Shown here: positions 42,991-51,734 of the stretch, one piece after another | Numbering within the stretch: position 1 is the first letter of the stretch | How the letters are laid out: each line of letters starts with the position of its first letter | Assembly (NCBI GenBank): GCA_963728935.1 | Contig: CAVSMC010000001.1 | Span: 1,364,001-1,428,000 of the forward strand | Length of the DNA: 64,000 bases | Direction: 5' to 3' | Source: CAVSMC01 sp963728935 | GTDB lineage: Bacteria > Pseudomonadota > Gammaproteobacteria > Burkholderiales > Casimicrobiaceae | Notes under the pieces: model-generated | Seen by the model: only the letters and a program-made list of their open reading frames with translations | Databases searched by the model: none | Told to the model about the DNA's origin: nothing | Translations under genes and position numbers: made by a program

Positions 42991-43029
42991 GGCGGTCTCC
43001 TGGTGATCGATCCGTTTATGATAGCCGCG

Positions 43030-43620
43030 ATGGATGTCGGGTCGCTGGCAGCGCGCGGGTTCGCGGTCGTTGCCGGCTTCATCGCGGCGGATGTTGCGCG
43101 TGCGCTGCGCGAGCATGCGATTGCGCGCGACGCGCAGGGCGCGTTTCGGCCGGCCGGTGTCGGGCGCGGCGATGCGAGGGCCGAGCGGCCCGACGATCGC
43201 GGCGATCGAATCCTGTGGCTCGACGAAGCGACGCCGGCGGCTGCCGAGCGGCCGCTCATCGGTGCGCTCGCTCTTCTGCGCGAGCGCGTCAATGCGGCGC
43301 TCTATCTCGGGCTGTGGGATTTCGAGGCGCACTACGCGATCTACCCACCCGGTGCGTTCTATGCGCGTCACCGCGACCGCTTCGCGTCCGATCGTCCGGA
43401 TGCGCCGTCGCGCGTCTTGTCCTTTGTCGTGTATCTGAACGACGACTGGCGGGCGACCGACGGCGGCGCGCTGCGGCTTCATTTCGACGAGGGTGCGCAT
43501 CTCGACGTGCTGCCGCAAAGCGGTACGCTCGCGTGCTTTCTCGCCGAGCGTTTCGAGCATGAAGTTCTTCCCGCCACGCGCTCACGGCTCGCCGTGACCG
43601 GCTGGTTCCGCCGGCGCTGA
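43030..43620 (+). CDS. 2OG-Fe(II) oxygenase (prolyl-4-hydroxylase/PKHD-like)
   Basis: A 196-residue dioxygenase. The iron ligands are readable as H-x-D in YARHRDRF and the distal His in RFEHEVLP. The Arg that binds 2-oxoglutarate is in SRLAVTGWFRRR. The fold order (HYAIYPPGAFY, LSFVVYLNDDW, GGALRLHF) fits the SM-20/PKHD type. An in-frame ATG at 43018 is an alternative start. The gene is divergent from denD with 27-40 nt between starts. Family members hydroxylate protein side chains; the target is unknown. Confidence 0.85.
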   Translation: MDVGSLAARGFAVVAGFIAADVARALREHAIARDAQGAFRPAGVGRGDARAERPDDRGDRILWLDEATPAAAERPLIGALALLRERVNAALYLGLWDFEAHYAIYPPGAFYARHRDRFASDRPDAPSRVLSFVVYLNDDWRATDGGALRLHFDEGAHLDVLPQSGTLACFLAERFEHEVLPATRSRLAVTGWFRRR

Positions 43621-43621
43621 G

Positions 43622-43730
43622 AAAGTAGGGTCAGACTCGACTTTCGGAAAAGTAGGGTCAGACTCGACTTTCCGCGCATCGGCCGCGCACGCCGGGCGGG
43701 AAGGGGAAAAGTCGAGTCTGACCCTACTTT
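43622..43730. repeat. Dispersed repeat element, GGGTCAGACTCGACTTT family, copy 1
   Basis: Two direct units (43622-43644 and 43649-43671) and one inverted unit (43708-43730) share GTAGGGTCAGACTCGACTTT. A 36-nt variable spacer lies between the second and third units, so RNA from this element would fold into a long hairpin. It begins right after the oxygenase stop and ends 22 nt before hemC. A second element of the same plan is at 50.3-51.7 kb. Such units are common in Betaproteobacteria and look like REP-type repeats; no REP transposase gene is in the window. Confidence 0.75.
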
Positions 43731-43746
43731 CCGGGGCCGCTATACT
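43718..43746 (+). promoter_or_regulatory. Putative hemC promoter partly inside the repeat
   Basis: CTGACC (43718-43723, four of six positions of TTGACA) and TATACT (43741-43746) are 17 nt apart. The -35 box lies in the inverted unit of the repeat. The -10 ends only 6 nt before the hemC ATG, so the transcript would have almost no leader. Confidence 0.45.
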
Positions 43747-43752
43747 CTCGCC

Positions 43753-44691
43753 ATGTCCGGTACCCGCGTGCCCAGCCGCCTCGTGATCGCGACGCGCGAG
43801 TCGGCGCTCGCGCTCTGGCAGGCACAACACATCCGCGCGCGGCTCAACGAGTTGTATCCAGCGTGCGAAGTCGTTCTGCTCGGCCTCACGACGCAAGGCG
43901 ATCGTGTCCTCGATCAGTCGCTCGCCGAAATCGGCGGCAAGGGCCTGTTCATCAAAGAGCTCGAGCAGGCGATGGCCGACGGGCGCGCCGATCTCGCCGT
44001 CCATTCGCTGAAGGATGTGCCGATGGACATGCCGGACGGATTCACGCTTGCCGCCATCACCGAGCGCGAAGATCCGCGCGATGCGTTCGTGTCCAATCGC
44101 TATCTCGGCCTCGACGGACTTCCAGGCGGCGCGAAGGTCGGCACGTCGAGCCTTCGCCGCGAGGCGCAACTGCGCGAGCGCGATCCGCTGCTTCGCATCG
44201 AGCCGCTGCGCGGCAACGTCAACACGCGCCTTCGCAAGCTGGACGAGGGCCAATACGATGCGATCATTCTCGCCGCCGCCGGACTCAAGCGGCTCGGCTT
44301 CGGCGGGCGCATCGCGTCGCTGCTCGACCCGGAAGAAAGCCTGCCCGCTGTGGGCCAAGGCGCGCTTGCGCTCGAATGCCGGTCCGATCGCGCCGATGTG
44401 ATCGACGCACTCGCACCGCTCGCGCACAAGACGACGACGTTGACGTCGACCGCGGAGCGCGCGTTCTCGCGCGCGCTGTCCGGAAGCTGCCACACGCCGC
44501 TCGCCGCGCACGGCGTGGTGCTGTTGAGCGAGCTCTGGCTGCGCGGATTGCTCGCAAGTCGCGACGGCAGCGAAGTGATCCGTGGCGAACGCCGAGCGCC
44601 GGTCGCGGAGGTGAGCGCCGCGGAGGCGCTCGGGCGGGACCTCGCCGAAGAATTCCTCGCGCGCGGCGCCGCGCGACTCGCCGCGGCCTGA
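43753..44691 (+). CDS. hemC: Porphobilinogen deaminase (hydroxymethylbilane synthase)
   Basis: A 312-residue cytoplasmic enzyme that joins four porphobilinogens into hydroxymethylbilane. IATRESALALWQAQHI, the catalytic Asp in DLAVHSLKDVPM, VGTSSLRREAQL and LRGNVNTRL are typical. The dipyrromethane-carrying Cys is in SGSCHTPLAAH. The stop TGA shares its last base with the hemD ATG. No leader or RBS is obvious, which fits the promoter placed just upstream. Confidence 0.97.
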   Translation: MSGTRVPSRLVIATRESALALWQAQHIRARLNELYPACEVVLLGLTTQGDRVLDQSLAEIGGKGLFIKELEQAMADGRADLAVHSLKDVPMDMPDGFTLAAITEREDPRDAFVSNRYLGLDGLPGGAKVGTSSLRREAQLRERDPLLRIEPLRGNVNTRLRKLDEGQYDAIILAAAGLKRLGFGGRIASLLDPEESLPAVGQGALALECRSDRADVIDALAPLAHKTTTLTSTAERAFSRALSGSCHTPLAAHGVVLLSELWLRGLLASRDGSEVIRGERRAPVAEVSAAEALGRDLAEEFLARGAARLAAA

Positions 44692-45488
44692 TGAGGAGCC
44701 TGTCGGACAGGCTCCTCGGCCCGCTGCGCGGCGCGGGCGTTCTCGTCACCCGGCCGGCGCGACAAGCGGCAGCGTTCGCGCAGAAGATCGCTGCGATCGG
44801 CGGATCGCCGGTGCTCTTTCCCGCGATCGTGATCCTGCCTGTCGACGATCCGGCGCCGCTCGCGCGCGTGCACGCGGCGCTCGACGGCTACGATATCGCC
44901 GTGTTCGTGTCGCCGAACGCCGTCGAGTACGGCGCGACCGATCGCGCGCGCTGGCCGGCGAAGCTCGCGGTCTTCGCGCCGGGGCCCGGCACCGCCGGCG
45001 CGCTCGCGGCAATCGGCATCGGCGACGTTCGGATCCCGACGACCACGCTGGACAGCGAAGGCTTGCTCGCGCTGCCGGAGCTTGCCGACGTTGCCGGTCG
45101 GCGCGTCATCGTCTTTCGCGGCGAAGGCGGACGCGAGCTCCTCGTCGATGCGCTTCGCGCGCGCGGCGCGCATGTCGACACCATTGCCTGCTATCGGCGC
45201 GCTTCGCCGGCGGCGGGCGCGAGCGGCCTCGACGAAGCGTTCGCCGGCTCGCGCATCGACGCGGTCACGATTACGTCGAGCGAAGGCCTCGACAACCTCT
45301 GGCGCGTCGTTGCACCGCCGACACGCGAGATCTGGCGCGCGCGTCCGACGTTCGTCCCGCATCCGCGCATCGGCGCGCTAGCGACGCAGATCGGGCTTCG
45401 CAGCGTCGAAACGGCGGGCGGCGACGCCGGTCTTCTCGCCGGATTGCTAGAATGGTTTGCTGCGCATCCGCGCGCCAACGACCACTGA
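44691..45488 (+). CDS. hemD: Uroporphyrinogen-III synthase
   Basis: A 265-residue HemD that cyclises hydroxymethylbilane with inversion of ring D. The family is poorly conserved; supporting segments are GVLVTRPARQAAAFAQKIAA, FVSPNAVEYG, VIVFRGEGGRELLVDALRAR and ITSSEGLDNLWRVV. It overlaps hemC by one base, which implies translational coupling. In many relatives hemX follows directly, but here three other genes intervene. Confidence 0.93.
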   Translation: MRSLSDRLLGPLRGAGVLVTRPARQAAAFAQKIAAIGGSPVLFPAIVILPVDDPAPLARVHAALDGYDIAVFVSPNAVEYGATDRARWPAKLAVFAPGPGTAGALAAIGIGDVRIPTTTLDSEGLLALPELADVAGRRVIVFRGEGGRELLVDALRARGAHVDTIACYRRASPAAGASGLDEAFAGSRIDAVTITSSEGLDNLWRVVAPPTREIWRARPTFVPHPRIGALATQIGLRSVETAGGDAGLLAGLLEWFAAHPRANDH

Positions 45489-45489
45489 C

Positions 45490-46440
45490 ATGCCCAACGT
45501 CGACATTCTCGTCACCGCGCCGCTGCCGCCGTTCCTGTACGATCCGCTGAAGGCCGATTACCGCTGTCACGACTATTATCAGTCGAGCGACAAGCCGGGG
45601 CTTCTCGCCGCCGAGGGCGAGCGCATCCGCGGCCTCGTGCAAGGCGGCGGCAGCGTAACGCCGGCGTCGCTGCTCGACGCGTTGCCGAAGCTCGAGATCA
45701 TCTCGGTGTTCGGCGTCGGTTACGACGGCGTGCCGGTCGACTACTGCCGGACGCGCGGTCTGAGGGTCACCCATACGCCTGACGTGCTGACCGATGACGT
45801 TGCCGACGTGGCCGTCGGCCTCGTGCTGATGACGGCGCGCGGATTCGGCGCTGCCGAGCGCTACGTCCGCGCCGGCGATTGGGGCAAGCGCGCATTCCCG
45901 TTGACGACGAAGCTCGGCGGCCGAACGGCCGGCATACTGGGCCTCGGCCGCATCGGCAAGGCGATCGCGAAGCGCCTGTCGGCGATGGGAATGAACATTA
46001 CCTACACCGGCCGCAAGCCGCAGCCCGACGTACCGTACCGGTTCGTGTCGACGCTCGAAGCGCTCGCCGCCGAATGCGACTTTCTGATCGTTTCGTGTCC
46101 CGGCGGAGCGGCGACGAAGAACATCGTCGACGCCGACGTGCTCGCGGCGCTCGGCAAGAACGGCACGCTGGTCAACATCGCGCGCGGCTCGATCGTCGAC
46201 GAGCCCGCGCTGGTCGCCGCACTCGAAGCGGGAACGATCAAAGGAGCCGGACTCGACGTCTTCGCCGACGAGCCCAACGTTCCGGCGCCGCTGCGCTCGA
46301 TGGAAAACGTCGTGCTGCTGCCGCACGTCGGGAGCGCGACGCGGGAAACGCGCAAGGCGATGGGCGATCTTTGCAAGGCGAACGTCGACGCGTGGTTCGG
46401 CGAAGGCAAAACGCTGACGCTGATTCCCGAGCTCGCGTAG
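45490..46440 (+). CDS. D-2-hydroxyacid dehydrogenase (glyoxylate/hydroxypyruvate reductase-like)
   Basis: A 316-residue NAD(P)-dependent dehydrogenase. SVFGVGYDGVPVDYC and the Rossmann motif GILGLGRIGKAIAKR are present. Catalytic Arg is in NIARGSIVDE, Glu in GLDVFADEPNVP and His in LLPHVGSAT. The ATG at 45490 is one base after the hemD stop. A TAGAAT at 45448-45453 could give it its own promoter. The likely activity is reduction of glyoxylate or hydroxypyruvate; there is no link to heme synthesis. Confidence 0.88.
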   Translation: MPNVDILVTAPLPPFLYDPLKADYRCHDYYQSSDKPGLLAAEGERIRGLVQGGGSVTPASLLDALPKLEIISVFGVGYDGVPVDYCRTRGLRVTHTPDVLTDDVADVAVGLVLMTARGFGAAERYVRAGDWGKRAFPLTTKLGGRTAGILGLGRIGKAIAKRLSAMGMNITYTGRKPQPDVPYRFVSTLEALAAECDFLIVSCPGGAATKNIVDADVLAALGKNGTLVNIARGSIVDEPALVAALEAGTIKGAGLDVFADEPNVPAPLRSMENVVLLPHVGSATRETRKAMGDLCKANVDAWFGEGKTLTLIPELA

Positions 46441-46459
46441 TTCAAGCGCGGAAAGCGGC

Positions 46460-47389
46460 TCACCGCCGCGGCGTGCGCAGCACGAGATACATCGCGCCGA
46501 CGACGAACGCGAGCGCCGCCCACTCCGACGCACCGGGGCGCTCGCCGAGCACGAGCATGCCGGAGAGCACGCCCACCATCGGCACCGGCAGCGACGACAT
46601 CGACGACACGGCGACCGGCAGCGTGCGCGCGAGCGTGAACCACGCCCAGTGCGCGACGGTTCCGGCCAGGAAGATGTTGTAGAGGATCGCGAACCAAGCG
46701 CGGCCGGACAGCGCGTCGGGAAAATAGGGCGCGAAGAACGGCGCGGCGATTGCAAGCGGCACCCAGCCGAGCAGCAACATCCAGCCCGACAGCGTGTTCT
46801 GCGGCAGCGGCAGCTTCCATTTGCGCAGCAGCACCGTGCCCAGCGCCCAGGCGATCGCTGCACCGAGAATCAGCAGCGCCGCCGCCGGCGTGCGCTGAAA
46901 ATGCCGTACGTCGTCGCCGAGCAGCAGCGCCATGCCGATCATCCCGAGCACGAGTCCCGCAATCTTGCGTCCCGACAGCGGCTCGTGCAGCAGCGCCAGC
47001 GAGAAGAGCAGCGTCCAGATCGGCATCGTGTAAGCGAGGATCGCACTACGGCCGGCCGGAAGCTGTTGCAGGCCGAAGAGCACGAGACCGTTCCAGGCGG
47101 CGATGTTGAAGAATGCGAGCGTAACGACCTTGCCCCACAGCGGACGCGGCACGCGGATCGAATCGCCGGAAAGTCGGGACACGCCCAGCAGTCCCAACCC
47201 GGCGAACAACAGCGTGATCGTGCGAAAGCTGAGCGGCGCAATTTCGCTCACACCCATCTTGAGCACCGGCCAGTTGCAGCCCCAGATCAGCGTCAGGATC
47301 GCGACCGGAAGCAGCGCCTTCGCGGTGGACTGAGGTCTTTCGACCACGCCGGTGTGCCCGACGGCGGCTCCGTCAGAGCGATTCACCAT
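46460..47389 (-). CDS. EamA-family (DMT) transporter
   Basis: A 309-residue membrane protein with ten helices in two EamA repeats. Typical segments are LIWGCNWPVLKMGVSEI, YTMPIWTLLFSLALLHEPLS, IAWALGTVLLRKWKLPLPQN and SSLPVPMVGVLSGMLVLGER. Family members export amino acids or other metabolites. The start overlaps the 3' end of the helix-hairpin-helix gene by 17 nt, so the two are probably co-transcribed. The substrate is unknown. Confidence 0.9.
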   Translation of the reverse strand: MVNRSDGAAVGHTGVVERPQSTAKALLPVAILTLIWGCNWPVLKMGVSEIAPLSFRTITLLFAGLGLLGVSRLSGDSIRVPRPLWGKVVTLAFFNIAAWNGLVLFGLQQLPAGRSAILAYTMPIWTLLFSLALLHEPLSGRKIAGLVLGMIGMALLLGDDVRHFQRTPAAALLILGAAIAWALGTVLLRKWKLPLPQNTLSGWMLLLGWVPLAIAAPFFAPYFPDALSGRAWFAILYNIFLAGTVAHWAWFTLARTLPVAVSSMSSLPVPMVGVLSGMLVLGERPGASEWAALAFVVGAMYLVLRTPRR

Positions 47390-47945
47390 ACTTGCTCTGG
47401 TGCAGCGCGCGCGCCTGCGTCACCCACGCATCGCGGCGGATGCGCCCGGGAAACTCGGGAAGCCGCGCATCGATCTCGTCGATGTCGCGCTCGGTCCAAC
47501 GCGCGATCTGCCGGTACGTCGCGATGCCGAGCTGATAGAGCATCCGTTCGAGCACCGGCCCCACGCCGACGATCATCTTCAGATCGTCCGGCGTCGTCGG
47601 GCTGTCGAGCAGCGGCGGAGGCGCATTGTTCTCGAGGTCGATCACGAGCTGCCGATAGCGCAGCGTCTCGGCTCGCTCGCGCGCAAGCTCCGCCTCGCGA
47701 TCTCGCAATGCCGCTTGCAGTCGCGCCGCTTCGCTTTCGAAGCTGCGTACGATGCGCGCACGCTCGGCATCGAGCGCCGATGCGTCCTCGCGTCGATCGT
47801 CGGGAGGTTGCGGTGGCGGCGAGGCGGGTTTGCCGGCGGCCGCGGGTTGCTTGCCGTATAGCCACCCGGCCGCGAATGCGACGCCGACGGCGACGAGCAG
47901 CAGGATCCAGATCACGGCGTCCGATTGTATGCGAGCGCTGCGCAT
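47373..47945 (-). CDS. Membrane-anchored helix-hairpin-helix protein
   Basis: A 190-residue protein with one N-terminal helix (VIWILLLVAVGVAFAAGWLY), a Pro-rich linker, a coiled coil (LDAERARIVRSFESEAARLQ) and a C-terminal domain, DDLKMIVGVGPVLERMLYQL. That domain is the helix-hairpin-helix module of the family described as predicted flap-endonuclease-like 5' nuclease, although no nuclease residues are evident. A GTG at 47915 would begin at VIWIL; the ATG at 47945 gives ten more residues. It is divergent from hemX. Function unknown. Confidence 0.75.
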   Translation of the reverse strand: MRSARIQSDAVIWILLLVAVGVAFAAGWLYGKQPAAAGKPASPPPQPPDDRREDASALDAERARIVRSFESEAARLQAALRDREAELARERAETLRYRQLVIDLENNAPPPLLDSPTTPDDLKMIVGVGPVLERMLYQLGIATYRQIARWTERDIDEIDARLPEFPGRIRRDAWVTQARALHQSKYGESL

Positions 47946-47982
47946 GGGGCCAGTCGTAAGGTGAGTGTCGCAACGCCCCTGC

Positions 47983-47988
47983 TAGAAT
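47983..47988 (+). promoter_or_regulatory. Putative -10 box of hemXY
   Basis: TAGAAT 26 nt before the hemX ATG, matching the -10 form used elsewhere in the window. No convincing -35 is seen. It supports hemXY being transcribed separately from hemCD here. Confidence 0.4.
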
Positions 47989-48013
47989 CGAGCGACGTCG
48001 CGCTTCTGCCGCC

Positions 48014-49108
48014 ATGCAGGATCCGAATCCCCCCACCGAAGCCGCCACCGGGTCGCCGGCGCCTGCGCAGGCAGGTTCGACACGCCCGACGGGCGCGGCC
48101 GCCATGCGGCGGCCGGTGCTCGTCGCGACGTTCGTCGTCTTGCTGGCCGCGATCGCCGCCGTCTGGCTCGACGCGCGACACGACAATCGTGTGCTTCGCA
48201 CGGAGATCGCGCAGCAGCTCACGGCGATCGAGTCGTCGCAAACTGCTGCGAGGGCCGCTCAGACGCAGCTCGCGAGCGACATCCGCGACGCGCAGGCGAA
48301 GCTCACGCTTCTCGAAACGAGGCTCGCGGAATCGCAGGCGCAGCAGGGGGCACTCGAGGCGTTGTACCGCGATCTCGCGCCATCGCGCGACGAGATCGCG
48401 TTGACCGAGATCGAGCAGGTGCTGCTCGTCGCGAGCCAGCAATTGCAGCTCGCCGGCAACGTGCAATCCGCGCTCGCGGCATTGCAGCTCGCCGACGCGA
48501 AGCTGCAGCGGCTCGACCGGCCGCAGTTCCTGCCGCTGCGCCGCGCGCTCGCGCGCGACATCGACCGGCTGAAGGCTGTTCCGTTCGTCGACATCAACGG
48601 CATCAGCGTCAAGCTCGACCAGGCGTCGGCCGCCGTTCCGGGCCTGCCGCTCGCGCGCGACGAGCGGCTGCCGTCGCCGCCTCCGGCCGAGGCGCCGGCG
48701 AAGGACTTGTCGCCGTGGGAGCGCTTCCTGCGCGACGCATGGGCGGACGTGCGACAGATGGTACGAATCGAAGTGTCGGATCGCCCGGCGGCGCCGCTCA
48801 TTGCCCCGTCGCAGGAATACTACGTGCGCGAAAACCTTCGGCTGCGGCTCCTGTCGGCGCGCATCGCGGTGCTGTCGCGCGACGACGCGAGCTTCAAGAG
48901 CGATCTCGCCGCCGCCGACGAATGGCTGAAGCAATATTTCGACACGCGCGCGAAATCGGTCCAGGTCGTGCAGGCGACGGTGAAGCAGCTCGCGAGCTCG
49001 CCGATGCCGGGCGGTGCGCCGGATCTCTCGGCGAGCCTCGAGGCGCTGCGCGTGCTGCGGCTCGCGCAGGATCGCGCGCCGGCGCGGCCGCCCGAACGGG
49101 CGCGCTGA
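48014..49108 (+). CDS. hemX: HemX-like membrane protein of the heme biosynthesis cluster
   Basis: A 364-residue protein with a Pro/Ala-rich cytoplasmic N-terminus, one helix (VLVATFVVLLAAIAAVWL), a periplasmic coiled coil (residues about 60-110) and a C-terminal domain. Segments LTEIEQVLLVASQQLQLAGN, ALQLADAKLQRLDRPQFLPL and EYYVRENLRLRLLSARIAVL match HemX. HemX is sometimes labelled uroporphyrinogen methyltransferase, but it has no SAM-binding motif. Its exact role is unclear. Confidence 0.9.
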   Translation: MQDPNPPTEAATGSPAPAQAGSTRPTGAAAMRRPVLVATFVVLLAAIAAVWLDARHDNRVLRTEIAQQLTAIESSQTAARAAQTQLASDIRDAQAKLTLLETRLAESQAQQGALEALYRDLAPSRDEIALTEIEQVLLVASQQLQLAGNVQSALAALQLADAKLQRLDRPQFLPLRRALARDIDRLKAVPFVDINGISVKLDQASAAVPGLPLARDERLPSPPPAEAPAKDLSPWERFLRDAWADVRQMVRIEVSDRPAAPLIAPSQEYYVRENLRLRLLSARIAVLSRDDASFKSDLAAADEWLKQYFDTRAKSVQVVQATVKQLASSPMPGGAPDLSASLEALRVLRLAQDRAPARPPERAR

Positions 49109-49117
49109 CGGCGCATC

Positions 49118-50308
49118 GTGCGAGTCCTCTTCTGGTTCCTGCTGCTCGCGGCCGCCGCCGTCGCCGTCGCGCTCGCGACGCGATTGACCGCTGGATACGT
49201 GCTCGTCGTCACGCCGCCGTACCGCATCGAGGTCTCGCTCAATCTGTTCTTGCTCGCATCGATTGCCGGCTTTGTCGGCGGCTACGTGTTGTTGCGGTTG
49301 ATCCGCCGCACGCTCGACCTGCCGCGCGAAGTGCGCGCGTATCGCCGGCGTCAGCATGAGGAACGCGCTCGGATGAAGCAGGACGCCGCGGTCGTTGCGT
49401 TGCTCGAGGGGCGATTCGGCAAGGCGCGGCAGTTCGCCGACGAGGCGCTCGCGATACCGCGCTCATCGGGTCTCGCCGCATTGATCGGCGCGCGCGCGGC
49501 GATCGAGACGCGCGATTTTGGCGCCGCCGAGGCGCTGCTCGCGCGTCCCGATGCGCAGGCCAAGAGTCTTGCCGTTCCTCGTTACATGCTGGAAGCGGAG
49601 ATGAAGATCGAGCAGGGACAACCGCTCGAGGCGCTGACGCTGCTCGCCGGACTGCGCAAGGAAGCGGGCGCGCACACGGCGGCATTGCGGCTCGAGCTGC
49701 GCGCGCTCCACGCGGCGGGCCGCCACGCGGAAATTCCCGCCGCTGTCGACCAGCTCGTCAAGCGCAAAGTGTACGGCGCGTCGGAAGGGGAGTTGCTCAA
49801 AGCCGCCGCGCACGCCGAGGAGCTTCGCGCCCGCGTTTACGACTCGGTCGGGCTTCGCGCTTACTGGGGCAAGCTCTCCGATACCGAGCAACGGGCGCCG
49901 CGGATCGCCCGTGCGGCCGCGACGAGCTTCCTCACGCTTGGCGGCGACCGCGAAGCCGCCGAGATTGCGGCGCGCAGCCTCGAGCGCGAGTGGAACTCGG
50001 ATCTCGTGCTGTTGTACGCCGATTGTCGCGTTCCCGACGCGACCAAGCAGCTCGAGCAGGCGGAGCGCTGGCTCGGCGCGCACAATCAGGACCCGGCGCT
50101 GCTGTACGCGCTCGGCATGCTGTGCCAGCGACAGCAATTGTGGGGCAAGGCGCAGACGTACCTCGAAGCGAGCGTTGCGCTCGACAACGCGTATCCGGCG
50201 CATGTCGCGCTCGGCGAGTTGTTCGCGCGACTCGGCCGCAACGAGGAAGCGAACGCGCATTTCGCTGCCGCGTTGAAGCTCGCGTTGACCGACCTATCGA
50301 AGAAGTAG
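49118..50308 (+). CDS. hemY: HemY-like TPR membrane protein
   Basis: A 396-residue protein with two N-terminal helices and a TPR-like cytoplasmic or periplasmic domain. VLVVTPPYRIEVSLN and VLLRLIRRTLDLPREVRAYR are family hallmarks. Repeats such as ALLYALGMLCQRQQLWGKAQ follow. GTG 49118 starts 9 nt after hemX. This proteobacterial HemY is unrelated to the protoporphyrinogen oxidase of the same name. The TAG stop (50306-50308) is supplied by the GGGTCAGACTC repeat, so the repeat may have altered the last residues. Confidence 0.9.
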   Translation: MRVLFWFLLLAAAAVAVALATRLTAGYVLVVTPPYRIEVSLNLFLLASIAGFVGGYVLLRLIRRTLDLPREVRAYRRRQHEERARMKQDAAVVALLEGRFGKARQFADEALAIPRSSGLAALIGARAAIETRDFGAAEALLARPDAQAKSLAVPRYMLEAEMKIEQGQPLEALTLLAGLRKEAGAHTAALRLELRALHAAGRHAEIPAAVDQLVKRKVYGASEGELLKAAAHAEELRARVYDSVGLRAYWGKLSDTEQRAPRIARAAATSFLTLGGDREAAEIAARSLEREWNSDLVLLYADCRVPDATKQLEQAERWLGAHNQDPALLYALGMLCQRQQLWGKAQTYLEASVALDNAYPAHVALGELFARLGRNEEANAHFAAALKLALTDLSKK

Positions 50309-50345
50309 GGTCAGACTCGACTTTTCGAAAATTAGGGTCAGACTC

Positions 50346-51668
50346 AGTAGTGTCCCAACGTTTAGACTGGGCTGGGCTGTAAGCTTCTGATCAAAAATGC
50401 ATAAATGATGGAATTGCTTGGTCTCGATTTGAACTTCGAAGTCGGGTTCTGCGACCCTGCGCAGCACTACTTCGCGGGGATGGTCGATGAACCAAGGCAA
50501 GTTGGTGTTCGCGCAGCTGATGCAGCATCTTCCGTTGACGACGTTTCGGCGGTGTGTGACTCGGTATCAGGGCGAACACAAGGTCAAGTCGTTCTCCTGC
50601 CTCGATCAGTTCCTAAGCATGGCGTTCGCGCAGCTCACCTTTCGGGAGAGTCTGCGCGACATCGAAGCGTGTCTGCGCGCCCAGCGCTCCAAGCTCTACC
50701 ACCTTGGGATTCGATCGACGGTAGCGCGCAATACGCTGGCCAATGCCAACGCGGTGCGCGATTGGCGCATCTACGCCGACTTCGCCCAGAGCCTGATCGG
50801 CATCGCGCGACCGCTGTACGTGGACGAGCTGTTCGGGGTCGATTTGAAGGACACCGTCTACGCCTTGGACACGACGACTATCGATCTGTGTCTGTCGGTG
50901 TTTCCGTGGGCACCGTTCCAATCGACCAAGGCCGCGGTCAAGCTGCACACGCTGCTCGATCTGCGCGGCAACATCCCGACCTTCATCCATATCAGCGACG
51001 GCAAGTTGCACGAGGTCAACATCCTCGATCAGCTGGTGCCCGAGCTCGGCGCGTTCTACATCATGGATCGGGGCTTCCTCGACTTCGCGCGGCTGTATCG
51101 CTTCCAGCAGGCCGGCAGCTTCTTCGTGACTCGCACCAAATCCAATACCAAGGTCCGGCGCCGATACTCGCGCCCAGTCGACCGCGCTACCGGGCTGATC
51201 TGCGATCAGATCATCGTTCTCAGCGGTGTCTATTCGCCTCAGGATTACCAGGCCCCGCTGCGACGCATCCGTTTCAAGGATCCCGAAACCGCCAAGACGC
51301 TGGTCTTCCTGACCAACAACTTCGCCTTGCCGGCCTTCACCATCACCGAGCTCTACCGCTGCCGCTGGCAGGTCGAGTTGTTCTTCAAATGGATCAAGCA
51401 GCATCTGCGGATCAAAGCTTTTTTCGGCACCTCGGAGAACGCCGTCAAGTCACAGATCTGGATCGCGGTCTCCGTTTACGTCCTGGTCGCTATCGTCAAG
51501 AAGCGCCTCAAGCTCTCGGCCAGCCTCTACGAAATCCTACAGATCCTGAGCCTGACCATGTTCGAACGAATGCCGTTGGATCAATTACTTGCACAAGTCG
51601 TGACCGACAACGTCGAGCTCAATCCTGAAAAACAGTTATTCCTCTTCGACTAACGTTGGGACACTACT
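50346..51668 (+). mobile_element. IS4-family insertion sequence (ISPepr1-like group)
   Basis: A 1323-bp element bounded by inverted repeats AGTAGTGTCCCAACGTT (17 nt perfect). It is flanked by a 10-bp direct duplication GGTCAGACTC at 50336-50345 and 51669-51678, within the 9-12 bp usual for IS4. The single transposase gene fills most of it. Both ends, the duplication and the gene are intact, so the insertion is recent compared with the decayed islands. Confidence 0.88.
50487..51653 (+). CDS. IS4-family transposase
   Basis: A 388-residue DDE transposase. The N-terminal DUF4372-type region reads LVFAQLMQHLPLTTFRRCV. The catalytic Asp residues are in YALDTTTIDL and IMDRGFLDFARL. The YREK signature reads YRCRWQVELFFKWIK and supplies the Glu. 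The start ATG 50487 gives the family N-terminus MNQGK. The gene is complete and the element looks able to transpose. Confidence 0.92.
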   Translation: MNQGKLVFAQLMQHLPLTTFRRCVTRYQGEHKVKSFSCLDQFLSMAFAQLTFRESLRDIEACLRAQRSKLYHLGIRSTVARNTLANANAVRDWRIYADFAQSLIGIARPLYVDELFGVDLKDTVYALDTTTIDLCLSVFPWAPFQSTKAAVKLHTLLDLRGNIPTFIHISDGKLHEVNILDQLVPELGAFYIMDRGFLDFARLYRFQQAGSFFVTRTKSNTKVRRRYSRPVDRATGLICDQIIVLSGVYSPQDYQAPLRRIRFKDPETAKTLVFLTNNFALPAFTITELYRCRWQVELFFKWIKQHLRIKAFFGTSENAVKSQIWIAVSVYVLVAIVKKRLKLSASLYEILQILSLTMFERMPLDQLLAQVVTDNVELNPEKQLFLFD

Positions 51669-51734
51669 GGTCAGACTCGACTTTTCGCCCACGCTCGACT
51701 GGGGCAACGGATGCACGAAAAGTCGAGTCTGACC

